A DNA stretch of 64,000 nt, taken from positions 5,233,001 to 5,297,000 of the forward strand of contig BTPP01000001.1 in assembly GCA_037102815.1 (NCBI GenBank), given 5' to 3'. The translations under genes and the position numbers were made by a program. Under the pieces are notes generated by a model that searched no databases, was not told where the DNA came from, and was given only the letters and a program-made list of their open reading frames with translations. Origin of the DNA: Neurospora intermedia. Its lineage: Eukaryota > Ascomycota > Sordariomycetes > Sordariales > Sordariaceae. Numbering within the stretch: position 1 is the stretch's first letter; the number at the start of each line of letters is the position of its first letter. Below are positions 24,703-36,720 of this stretch, one piece after another.

Positions 24703-27188
24703 CTATCGCGGCCTTGCTGTGCCGTGGACGTTTCCGTTATTGTTTGCGCCGCTGTGTTCCATACTCTCATCCCAGTCGGGCCATTCGGGGTACCAACTGT
24801 CCATCATGGTCAGCAAAACTGACGGCTGTCCTGGTTCAAAGGGGCTATCAAGCTTACATCTTCACCAACCCATCATCTCCGCAGCTGGCAATCATGCGCG
24901 GATCTGAAGGGTTCCACGTGACAGAGTTGCAACGCGGTGCATGGGCTCCCTTAAGCCGCGCTACCAAAGTGCCCGTGGACCTGTGGTAGATATATATTGA
25001 TCCGTCTGTGAATGTGCCTGTTAGCCCGTCATTCGCTCTTCAACTGTCGTCAACAAGCTTGCTCAAATCACTTACCCTCGCTCCCAGACAGGACGAAACC
25101 CTCATTCGCGCCACCAAGGTAAGTTCTGATAAGGAAGTCCCCACCCTTGTGCTGATTGTACTCGTGAATGATATCCTTGGTGAGAATATCATACAAAATT
25201 GCTGTTCCTACCTGTGTATTCACCAGCAAAGACGTCGAGTCCTGGCTTATACAGAGTGATGTTCCTCTATCCTTCAGCTCATGTGAATAAACCTGCTCGC
25301 GCGTGTGGTAGTTGTAGACATGAAACCGCTTTTGCTCGTCCAGGGCAACAACCCAGTTTCTATCGGGGGACAGCACCAGGTCTTCCGTTCGATGGTCCTT
25401 CGTCCACACGATCTTGTACACGTCGGCTGATCCGAAGTTCCAGGAACAGATTGACCTGTCCTTGTCGAAGGACCCGGTGATAAGAACGTAGTTGCTTGCC
25501 CAAGCGCAACTGCTGACTGGCTCGTTGAATTGGTCGATAGTCCTGAGCAGCGCTCCAGTCTACAACATCACCTCTTGTTAGCGAATGCAGGACAGACAGA
25601 GACTTATGGCCGTGGCTGCCTTTTCCTGCACTTACCTCGGTATCCCACACTTTGACATTCATTGCGCAAGTGACGAGCATCTTGTCGTCCGGGCTCCATG
25701 CGATATTACCTACACCCCGGTTGTCGTGTTGCTCATCGCCCGTGTCTAACTTGTGTAGCACTTTGAACTCTGGTACGCTGTAGATGATGACAAGACGCTC
25801 CATGCCGCAACTTGCCAAGCGTGTCCCGTCATGTGAAAACCTCACTTGCCACACTTCATTGCCGTTGTGTTCATCCAGCTTATACTTGGCAATCGTGGGA
25901 AAAGCCTTCCTATCGCACACGTGGTCCTTGTAAAGAGAGGGTGTTTGGAGGGTCGAGTGGTATAGGCAGTTGCTAATTTGAATTTCCTGTGCCTGACTAA
26001 GAAGTGCCGCCAACCTGTGCTCAGGGAGCATAACTGAAGGCGAAACGAATTCTGGGAGAAACGTGTTAGCAGGTTTGAAGACCCAAGGTTGACACTCCAC
26101 AACATACTAGATAGCTCAGAGAGCAAGGTGTGCCGACTTTCTCCGCGAGCACCGTCCCATCCGGCCTTATCCTTCAGGTCCTCGGCGCTCGCACACATTA
26201 ACAGGCTTGACAGAAACTCCAGCTTCTGGTGCTGGTCCCCGCACAACGGTGTGAGCTCCGTCCGCAGCACCACCAAAGCTCGTGGTGTTTCGCGCCTTTC
26301 CAATAGCTCCAAGTACTTCTGCTGTCTAAGCCAAAGCTTCATCATGTTGCGATCCGCTCCTGCAGCAAGTATCAGGCCATCCCTCAAACCAGTATCTGCT
26401 ATTCCAGCAACCTGCGCATCGTTAAGAAGCTCCTCCGCCTTCCCCCAGTCACCGTCCAAGACAGCCGCTCGAAAGGCAGCCACCGTGGGGTTTTCAAGTC
26501 GATAGCCGCTGTCCTGACTGAGTTTGTCTGCTGCGTCGTTGTATCCCATCTCCGTCATAGCCTGTATCAGGAGACGTGTAAACTGTTCCCGGTTGTGGCC
26601 GTGGTAATTCCCTGATGGCAACCTCGGGCGGTTCGCCTCCCAAGCCGATCCATTTGGAGGCCCAGATGCTGCCTTGAGCGTTCCATTTCCATTGGATACC
26701 GCCATTGTGATCTCTGCCCGAGATCCATTAGATACGGACTGCCCAACTCCATTCGACGAGTTCTGGCCATCGATGTCGGCCGACATGATCCCGCGTCTTC
26801 GCTTGAGTGGTCGCAGGGACGTATAAGTGGTCGTAGTAGCGGCTGCTGAAGAGGTGGCGCTGACTGAGACGTCGATCGAAGCTAGACGGTATTCGTCTTG
26901 TCCGTTTTCGTCCAAATCACTTAGTCGGCGGCGGCCGAGGACTTGGGACGGAGTGTAGGCGTGCGGGCGGTCGTTTGGGCCTTGAGGGACGTACAACGGT
27001 GGGAGACTGGTGGGAACCGATGGCGTCACGGACGGTGGCTGCGGGGGAGCAGCTGGGAAGGGTGGAGGGGAAATTGGGGCAAGTTCGACAGTGCTGGAAG
27101 AGGAAGCCGGAGGTTGCGGGGTGTTTGAGTGTTGGTCGGAGTTTGGGGGATCTATGGGAACTTGTTGGTTGGGGGTTCGGTCTGCCAC
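24703..27188 (-). CDS. gid7: Gid7/WDR26-like subunit of the GID (CTLH) ubiquitin ligase
   Basis: Five exons, 27188-26108, 26051-25636, 25559-25076, 25005-24858 and 24796-24703, give about 740 residues with all junctions in frame. After a Pro/Ser-rich N-terminus, residues about 200-330 hold the LisH-like and CTLH segments (REQFTRLLIQAMTEMGYNDAA, then GDWGKAEELL). From about 370 on come WD40 repeats (VWQVRFSHDGTRLAS, GNIAWSPDDKML, DGLVKIW). That architecture is Gid7/WDR26, the subunit that drives supramolecular assembly and substrate recruitment of the GID ligase, for example in degrading gluconeogenic enzymes. The start is uncertain. The frame begins at a GTG in perfect CACCxxxGCA context at 27188 with no in-frame ATG upstream; the first in-frame ATG is at 26786 (606 residues, domains still complete). 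Confidence 0.88.
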
Positions 27189-29755
27189 GGTGAAATCGTA
27201 TCTGGCGCGGGACCGATGTCCGTTCCCGCAGCGTTGTTGAATGGTGAGAAGCGATGACGGTCGGATGGAAGCGAGACGGAATGCTGGCGGTCGCGTGTTA
27301 GATGAACATTAACACTGGGGAGCGGAGGCGACAGCACAGCAACAAGGTGGTCGTGGAGGAGGATGCAAGTTGAGTTGTTGTCCGGTGGTGTGGTATGTAT
27401 ATCGACGTAGGTAAAGCTACCTAGGCAGGTAGGTAAGGTGGGCTTTCCCGGTTGCCGCTCAGATAAGGTTGTTGCTTGCTAGGGGACTTATGGCAGCCGG
27501 AGCCGGCATCTAGCGGATGTAACAGCGACCGAGGAGACAGCTGAGGCTTCAGTTACCTGCTACAACGCTGCGACAGTGCGAAGAACGTGAATGGTGTCTG
27601 GGCTGTTGGTGGTCACTACCTCTACAAGCATCGATCACTGCCCTGCACCGAAGAGGGGTCAGCAAAGAGCAACCGTCATCCACCTTAGTTCTGCACTAAC
27701 AACACTAAAAAGAGAAGCTCGCCGATCGCGGGGAGAACCGTGTGCAGTCGTGGCCGTTAGTTGCGTACTATGGATGGTATGTGCATTGTTGCTTGCCCGG
27801 CAATGGATGCCCCTGGGTCCAATCTCGATGGCCTGGTGTGAAAGAGAGAACGAACATTGGAAGCAGGAAGAAAGTCAAGCACGTCCATGACTTACAAGTA
27901 GATGATGACGAGGTTGAGTCCAAGCTACCTGCTTCTCGTCGGGAAGTTCGGTCGGATGGAAGAAGATTGCTTACTGCGTCGGCGGGGGTGTTTGAGTATT
28001 GACTACTGGGTGGCTTCTGCTCCAAGGCTCAAGCAACTTGAAGTTCCTGGGACTTGGGTCTGGTCAGCTGTGCAGCAACTGTTTGACTGACGGTCGGGTA
28101 GACTGAGCTAAAAGCAACCTATCCAACGAAGTCGGAATGACGAGCGTGGCCGGGCGAAACTCCAGTGAGTCGATGGCAAACGTTACTAAGGACTGGAGTT
28201 GATATATCAAGGTTTGAGTAATATTATGGTGAGATTATTGGAAGTGTCTAATGCCTTGTACCTTACACTACCGTGAATGAGCAGCGTCACCCAGTCACGT
28301 CTAGGTAGCCATCCGACCAAACGGCTCGAAATAAGTCCCGTATTAACGCGGGCTGCCTTTTCCTACCTGTCGTTTCGAGGGCGCTGGAGGATGAAGACCT
28401 TCGAAATCGATTTCTGGTGGGCATAAATGTTGTGGTATGCTCAGCTTGCAGACTATGTTTGTTTTCCCAGAACGTCAAGCGAACGATATTGGGCATTTGT
28501 GAGACAAGATAGTCGATTACAGCTTTAAGGCTGAAGTGAGGTGTTGTTTCTTCAGGGAAGAACACTGAAGCTCGGAGCTCCGCCCATCATCCATTTGGTC
28601 CCCGGGCCCCACGGGGATGGGAGCGGGACCACTAAACACCTGACCCCTGCGGTAAGTGGGGGGAGGGCTTTTAGCACAGTATGTACCACCTCCTACAGTA
28701 CAGCTGATGCCTCCCGTCGACGTTTGCGAATGGACCAAGACTAGAACTGAACGGATTTCTCTTGCTAAACCTATCTCTTTGGTTTATATGGGCTCTAACT
28801 GATGACTGTTGATTACGGCTGATTTTGAAAAGAAAAAGAAGAGACGAGTTCTATCGATCCGAGTTTGAGAGAAAGAATGTCCACAGTAGTAATAATGTAG
28901 CGTATCTGTCGGAGCGCATGGAACACCATCCCGTTGTCGCTTGTGCCCTTTTGTGTTGCGACATCAAGGAATGGTAACAGACGGGCTGTGGCCTCGACAA
29001 GTCAGGCCACAAATTTCGCCACGGCACATAGAAACAGTCTAAAATCTAAAGTATGTCCAGTAATGTCAATTTTGTGGTCGTTCGTGTGAATATATATACA
29101 TTGCGGCATATTGGCCCAGTTGCTCATATTACATGAGCCCTCCTGCTCTCCTACAACGAGCCATCCTCTAACTTTTCCCCCACTTCGTCCTCTCCGAAAT
29201 TCCCGTACCCAACTTCTTTGGCTTTATTTGCCTCCACCTTCTTTCTCCTCTTCTTCTTTCCAAAGGGCGTAAGTCATGTCTTCCCAATGGGGACGCCTTC
29301 AAAGTGTATGTGATGTGGATTAACCAAAGCATGAAAGCAGGGAAAAAATAAGCTACTCATAATGTTAATGATGATGTTGTTGTCTAACGCCAGATGCCCG
29401 TGTGGCCCTCCCAACTCCGGTTTGTGCAGATATGATATGGTAATGTTGAGTTTCGCTCAATCGTGAAAAGTCGTTAAATACGAGTTGTTGTAGATGCCAA
29501 GACGAACTATTGACGATGGAAGAGAATTGATAGAGCCATGTGTGTGGAATAAGAGTTGGGCGGACTGTGATGAGAGACTCCAGCAACAAGTGATGCACGT
29601 AGGTGAAGGTCCAGGAATGGGGGCAAAGCTCAACGAGCCAGTCCGAGCCAAGAACTTGGTTTAAACAGCTTCCGCTCCTTCTTACTTGCCACAAGCGAGA
29701 TCGCAGCGGTTGACGAGGTGGCGCTTGGTACAACAGGGCGCCGTTTAGCCCTCTT
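27189..29755. other. intergenic upstream of Gid7
   Basis: Presumed Gid7 leader and promoter, then the 3' region of the PH-like gene. A three-codon upstream frame (27307-27296, minus) precedes the presumed Gid7 start. CTAGGTAGGTA-type runs lie near 27416-27440. No coding gene is supported. Confidence 0.45.
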
Positions 29756-31919
29756 CTAAAGGAAACCGCCCTCTGGACCACCAAACACCCCAACGCTGCC
29801 GCGCCAGCCGCATCTCTTGTCTAAAGCATCTCGATCAATCGAACGTTGCGGCGGCGAGCCAGCGCTCCGAGGGATCATCTTGTCGCCCTGCAACGGTGAC
29901 GGTGGTCGCTGTTGAGGTTGAACCTGTGTGCTGTCGGCCTCACTGTTGCTGCTGCCACGACTGCTACCGGGGCTGTTGTTGGTCTGGACCAGGAGCAAGC
30001 TACTGGTGCTGCTGAGACGTTTGGTGAAATCGCTGAAGCTCAGGCGCTTGCCGCTCGACGTCGAGTGACGGTGGCTATGCTGAAGCGGCGTCGCCGCAGT
30101 CGAGTTCATCGCGGTAGCTATATTACCTTCTTCAAACGACGTCTCGGAGTGTCCTTCAAGAACGCCCATTAGTGGGCTTCCATAAGCAGCAAGCATTTCC
30201 GTCATTTGAGGTTGTGACTGTGTTCTTGCGCCAATGGATGGACGAGACCGGTGAGAATAACCGGTCTGTGGTCGAGAGGAACTGCCACCACCTGACGACA
30301 AAGCGTTCAAGGCGTCCGCATTATACATCAACGGAACCCGGATCGGTTGGCGAGAGGACTGCTTTTGTGGCGAAGCCAGCTCGTTCCTTCCCGTGATGAA
30401 TTCCAGTGCTCTTCGAGTAGAGGATGGAATCATGAAGCCATCCTCCGAGTCACGCTCAGCCTCAGGCAAATCACTGTCCTCGTCCTCTTCGTCGATATCC
30501 TCCTCTGGGCTCGATGCTTCGGCCACATCCCATGCACTTTTAAGTCCAGGTCGTTCTGTTGCAGGATCTGAGGTTGCAAGTGTGGCAGATCTGCTCCTAG
30601 CTTCATCCGCCTCGCGCTTCTTCCTCTTGTCATCCAATTCTCGCATCAATGCATCGAAACGAGCCAGCGAGCTAAGTTTCTCTTCTCCTGGGACATCGCG
30701 CTCCGATCCTGGAATGCAGCGCATTTGGAAGGCTCTATCCAGGATGGTCTCCCGAGGGCCTGGGGGTGAAGTAGGGTCGAGCGTCTGGTGCAGAAGCGGC
30801 GCTGGTGAGTGGGAACCCACGCTGTTGTCACGTCCTCTTACGGGTGAGCTCAGTGCGGAAGACCTCCCCTGAGCGGAAGTCCAGCCCTCGATAAACTCGC
30901 CCTGGTACTCGCCAACAGTGGTCGCCGGTGATGGAAGATCGGTAGGGAACATGGCCGTATAATGCTGATGCCCCAAGCCTGGGTTCATGGAGCTGGTTTG
31001 CGACGACACATCGCTGCGCTTGGAGTGTAGACTCGGGGTATCGACTAGAGTGACAGGGCGCTCGCGGCTGGTGAATAATGGTGCAAAATTCATGGGATGA
31101 AAACTGGGTCGCGAGCTTGCGCTCCCGCTGCTTGGTCTATGTTGTTGATCGCCGGATCGGGGTGAAAACGGGTTGACAAAACTTGGCGAGGCCGGAGTGA
31201 TGGGACTCAAAGGGGGCTGGGTAGCCTGCCCCTCTGGGACGACATTCGGGCGGATAAGCTGTTGGATGAAGCGAGCCCATTCGTGGAGCGAAGGGTGCGA
31301 TTGGCTCTCCTCACCTGCGCGAAACAGCAGTGTCGAAGGAATCGAGTCCTTCCCGGTGCTTAGACCGGCGGTCCTGCTCGAACGACGTTTGCGCATCTTC
31401 TCAGCAGCGGGATCAGGGGCGACATTGACAACCATCGTTGGGAGTACGGGCCCTTGCTTGCGGTGAGCCAGCATCTGTACCTGGCAGTCGGTTATCAAGG
31501 ACACGGCGACTTGCAATGCCGGCTCCCAGTCTTCCTACACGGTTGAGTGGATGTTAGAAACTCTGACCAGTTTGATAGACCAACCTCGGGCTACCACACA
31601 GGCGAACCGAGAGGGCAACGGAGCTTACCTTGGACTTGTAGATGGAAAGATACATGGTATCCGGAGACACCTTGATCTGCATCCGGGCTGGCGTAGAGCT
31701 TCGGTTGCTCTGTGATCGGCCCAGGCCAGACTGTATTTGCGGTTCCCGTAGCCCATTTCCCAGAACGACGTAGCGAGGCTATTAACCGATCAGAATTTGT
31801 CCAGACACACAAAGCTCCTCGGGCTTGAGATTCTCCAGATATGTGCGCACCTTCCAAACCGCCCTCCCAATGATGGGGCCCCTATCGGGGGGCACGCACA
31901 AAATGCCCTCCATAACCAT
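29756..31919 (-). CDS. PH-domain-like low-complexity protein, function unknown
   Basis: Three exons, 31919-31851, 31778-31629 and 31534-29756, all joined in phase 0, give about 665 residues. The first 130 or so residues read like a PH-type fold spread over the three exons: MVMEGILCV, PRYVVLGNG, DTMYLSIYKSKEDWEPAL and VSLITDCQVQML. This is inferred from the pattern of short beta segments ending in a Trp-containing helix region, not from a strong signature. The rest is Ser/Pro-rich and probably disordered, with a charged predicted helix (ALMRELDDKRKKREADEARS) and an acidic patch (EEDIDEEDEDSD). I do not recognise a named family. A lipid- or cortex-associated scaffold is possible but unproven. 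Both introns have consensus donors (GTGCGC, GTAAGC). Confidence 0.75.
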
Positions 31920-34598
31920 GGTAACTAAGGGTGTCGACTAGAATCGAGGATTGAACGAGGACCACGGAAGGGAATCGAGTGTCGATGTCGAAGCCTATGT
32001 ATGTCGTCGATATCAAGGGTGATGAGTCGTGATGACGTTGAGTAATAGCGGGTGGTATTAAGTATTAAACGGTGCGCATTGTGAGGCCAAGATGGAAGAA
32101 AAAGAAAGGCCGTCGGATGGAAGAAGATGGTGACAACGGTGCCTCTTTTCTTTGACTGGTGTCGCTAGAAGTGGTGGCCGAGGGGAGAAGCGGGACGGTC
32201 GATCTTGATGTTCTTTTTGTTTTTTTTTTTCGACAAACAGAGAGTGCCGGGAACCCTGTTTCGCCTGCTGTGACCAACGAGACTGGAGATCAAAGTACCG
32301 ATGTTTGTACCTGACAGGTGTATGCGCCCCGACAACCAGCTTTCCACTTGTAGGTCCTCTCGCTGTCTCACAAGGCGAGGATTAGGGTCCAAGGATTATT
32401 TGGGGGATCTGATCTATATGGGAGTATTAGGACGTGCAGCCATGAAGGACGTGGGCAGCAAGCGAGACAAATACGTTAGGAAATGTGGTAAGCCCACAGG
32501 CACAGTGAATGGAAGGAAGGAAAGCGAAAAGGGCAGCGGAGCGAAATTAATGAAGGAGGAGAAATCCACCTGGGGAGAGTTTTAGTGTAGAGGCAGGAGG
32601 AGCAGAGGGTGTGGGGCAGGCGATATACTGCGCAGTACTAGAGTACCTACCCTACCAGGTATGTACACTAGTGCACTCAGGGCACTGCACTGCAGGTAAA
32701 GATGCGTCGTCTCCAGTCTCCAGCGAGCCAGTCTCCAGCTGCGAGGTTCGTCGATTTTCTCTGGTCGATTTGCGCCAAGACCGATGTGATCCTCCAAGGA
32801 TGGGGATTCCTCAAGGTCTAGCGCAGGGCGGCGCAGAATTCGAAAAAGAAGAAAAGAGTGGAAATGGGACCTGTACCCAGGAGTTCCAGGGGAACCTTGC
32901 TTCTGGATGGTCGACCACCGACACTGCATTCCCTTGCCCGGGGTCCGGCTGGACCGATCATCGACTTGTACACTGCAGGTACAGCATCACAGAACTACGG
33001 TGGAGAGTGACGGAGAATGACGGACACTCAGCTGTGGAAAATCATTGCTGTGTCTGCTCGGTGCTCACCCCACCACTGCTGGTCTGCTGCACTGCACTTG
33101 CCCAACACACCTCACACGCGCACACACATCGGTTCCTGGATTTCCTGTGCATAGAGGTAGGTATGTAGTACTTTAGGTTATTAGGTAGACACGATCAGGT
33201 AGGTAGGTAGGTACTTGGTATTGTTAGTTGTTGATGTTGATAAACCTCGCGTCCTGCAAACCATCCATCATGGACTGGGTTTTATATTGAACGCAATAGC
33301 CTTTCATCATCATTGTTCATAGCCCATGGATCTTTCGGTTACCGGCAAACTTCGGAAGCTCTTCTACCTGCACTCAAGATTATCATCCCAGTGGAGCATG
33401 ATGGGAGCATCGCCAGCATCCACTCTTGGCTTGTTGCTCGGACTCTTTGTCTTCTCGCCTGGACCATGTCCCGCGCAGTATCTGCGGAGAGGATGGTGAT
33501 CCAAAGGCCAGCGACATTGTGAGCCGAGGCACAAACACCCAATAGTAGTTGCCGCCGTTCGGGCTTTCTCAGTGCCTTGCAGAGTTGCTCTCTGCTGTTT
33601 GGGTTGAAAAAGTCCACATGAGAACTCCGGTCTCCGACGGCTTCATCGTGAAAGAGGAGCGGAATGGGTACAAAGATAGGTACTTCGAGAGACAGTCTAC
33701 AAAAACAAGTTCCAAGAAACACAACCTTCCATATCTCGGCGATACGGTTTCAGATGGAGGATACGAACAGTGGAGAGAGACAGTGACCATGAGGACTACA
33801 ACATTGATGCAAGAGGAGAGAGGAAAGGGGAGGCCAGCTGGGTGCCTATTGGATGCACAGACCTCCAAGACCTTCCAGTACGACCCAAGCCGACAGAAGG
33901 GTGTTAGTGTCCATACGGGACCTTCAGGTACCGCGAACAGTGTAAACTGCAAAGCCCTCGAGAGGGAAAACCCTTTAAACCCAAATCGCTAGGTACCTAG
34001 AGGTAGGTAGACACCCAATAATCCCGTGCCATGACCTGGGATCCGTTGCGGTAAACTAGATGTGGTCAAGTCACTCCTGCGGGATGGCTCATGGCTCGCC
34101 TGGCCTCGCCTGGTTTCCCCTGGGCCCCAAGACATGAACATAACAAAGGCCACCAACGACCAGCCGGGAACCGGCGAGGACATCTGGCTAGGATTCGGCC
34201 ATCTCAGTGTTTGCGCAATCAACGTCCACCATCACCTTCTTCATCATCATCATCGTGTCCATGCTTCGATCAGTGTGCCAGCATAGGCGAAGCAAGGGAA
34301 GGACGGGAGATCACTGCATGCCGTCAGCAACGTCCGTGTCCATGGACATAACATGTCTTGTTAATGCTCCGATGCAACTTGGACAAAGCATTTCCTTCCA
34401 TTTCCCTTCGATGAATCTACGGAGAACCGGGCAGAGCGGAGCGGGCACATGGATCAACGCCATGATTTGATGTAAATCAGGACGGGAAACTCAAACCCCC
34501 CGCATATTGCGCCTTTCGCTACCACTATCCTTCTGTCGGTTGGGGGTTTCATCACGGGGAGCATTCCACCGACTCGCATTTCTGCCAGTGATCTAGTT

Positions 34599-34688
34599 GG
34601 CAAGTGAAGCGACATGTGTGATGGGGAGTCTACCTACATCAAGAGCTGTTTGGAGTCCTTTTAAATCACACATTTCGCTTCACTTGCC
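34599..34688. repeat. 24-bp inverted repeat (hairpin) with 42-nt loop
   Basis: The arms at 34599-34622 and 34665-34688 match at 23 of 24 positions (GGCAAGTGAAGCGACATGTG...). They could form a stable stem in DNA or RNA. There is no coding frame across it, and no T-run immediately after the right arm. Confidence 0.85.
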
Positions 34689-36375
34689 ATCTTCTTGTCT
34701 CCCCGTCCATGGGTATTCAGGAGACTTGTCTAATCGCTGAAAAGGGGAAAAGAATACTTTCCATTTGTGCGCCCCAAAGTCCCCTGTCTGAGACTATTCC
34801 GCTCCGGGTACGGAGGAGTCTCGCACCAGATGGCTGGTCCGCCCCCTAGTCGAAGGCCATGTGGCTGACGACACCGCATGGGCATCACGGATCTGTGTGG
34901 TGGGAGGAAACGTTATTCTCTAGCTTCTGCAATGCAAGAAACGCGTGCACTTCGGTTTCAACACGAGGGACCCAGAACCACACCGTCGGATGCAGCTATC
35001 AGCCCTTTCTCCAGGACTCAGGAGCCTCTAGAAGGCCAAAAGAAAAGCGGGTAGGAAGCAGAAGGATGTTGATCATTGCAATGTCTTTGGAGAACCGTCG
35101 ACCGGGTTTAGCTATACCGAGATGAGCTGGCGTGTGCATCTCCAGACCCCAGCTTTGCCAGCTTACCGCCTCCCTGAAAAGCGGTATCAACATAGAGTAC
35201 TATGGCCCTGATAAGCACAAAGTGAATGAGAGAGGAAAAAACGGCGGCCGATCGAGCCGTCCTGAAACCCTTCATAGCGGAAGGGCACGGAAAAGGCGAG
35301 ATGGTTGTCGCATCCACCAACGTTGTGATGTTGGTGCCAGGCGAAGCTGGGCAAGCCAGGGAGCTCAAGGTGAGGCGTAAAGGTAATCTCCTCAAGATGG
35401 CCAATCCAGCTGTTTACTCCAGAGCTCCTGAACATCAATGGAACTTCCATGGAACTTCCATGGAAGCACTTTCATCTGTTGATCGGGAGCACAATACCGG
35501 ATGGTCAGCCCGGTGGTGCGGTATGACAGCATGGTACTCGTTGTCTTGTGACCTGCGATTGATTGTGATACAAGTCTGGCAGCTTGAAGGACAAAGACCG
35601 GGCTGGCATCTCTCCCCAACTGACAGACATCTTCTTTCCTGACTACGTGGGGTTTGAGAGATCCCATTAAAGTATTTCAAGGTCTAACGCCAGCTGCAGC
35701 TTTGGTGTTTTTGCTTATTATCAACTGACCACCAGGCGCGACTCGTAAATACTATCTGGACATGTCCGTTATCGCATCCAAGGATGAAGACTGACATGTG
35801 GTGTCATTGGCCATTATATCGTGTCGTGGTGATGGCTGGTAACCCGTCATCACAGCACTGTGCCACAACGAGCCGGAGCCGACAACGGCACTGCACTCAC
35901 TGAAGGGGGTTGTTAACAAGGGTCAGGGGTCGTTTATGCCGTTCATCTCGAATCCACTGTCTCTTCGCTCCAATGTTTACACAACTTTATTCCTTTCTAT
36001 CCATTTGGTCCATCCATCTCACATCATCCGTACTTGACGAGACTTCTTTACACTAAAAGCGTTCTTTTTCCTCTTTGATTCCACTCCATACTGGCCTCGA
36101 CCCGCGCGAGCTCGAGAGTCATAGATGCGGGCGGATACTATAGCTTGGATCGTACGATCAGTCACGATACTGGGGGAGATAAAATGAAAGACCATTCACG
36201 CCCTCCATACTGAATCCATTTCATTCCATTCGGGTTTCAAACGGAAATATCAAGGAGTTAGACTATGGCTGAACTGGAGCACCTTCTGGATATGTGCGAA
36301 GATGTCGTACGTAGGACAAATTGAGGATCGGTACGTCTTTTTTCCCCATCAGGGCCATCAGGCAGTTGGCGTGTA

Positions 36376-36720
36376 CAGTAAAGTCCCCTGCTTCTACAAG
36401 CCCCCCCTTCTGCAAGATGCCCAATAAATGCAAAAGATTTCGTGCCCGAATTATTTTCCCATACTAAAGCTGCAAACTGCAAATTGCAAAACCTCAAAGC
36501 CGGATTTGCAGGTACAGGGGTATCTTTTTGCTAGGACAGAACATTTTCGACCCCTGGAACAGGCGGCTTACTCCACTTTTTTAGTGGCCAGCTCGCGATT
36601 CCAATAGGCAGCGGCCTCCCAGAGGGTCTGTGCACCTACCCCCCCCCCTCCTGCAAAATCCCCATTAGATGCAAGAAAAATGGCTGCCCGGATTCCTTGT
36701 AGAAGCAGGGGACTTTACTG
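36376..36720. mobile_element. 345-bp MITE, Tc1/mariner-pogo type, TA target duplication
   Basis: Perfect 25-bp terminal inverted repeats start CAGTAAAGTCCCCTGCTTCT (36376-36400 and 36696-36720). They are flanked directly by TA on both sides (36374-36375 and 36721-36722). Ends beginning CAGT with a TA duplication are characteristic of pogo/Fot1-like elements, so this is probably a non-autonomous derivative mobilised in trans. Just inside each end is the same imperfect motif of about 48-52 bp in the same orientation (36401-36448 and 36639-36690): a C-run, then CTGCAAxATxCCCATTAxATGCAA, then TGCCCG. No coding capacity. The intact ends suggest it is fairly young. Confidence 0.88.
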
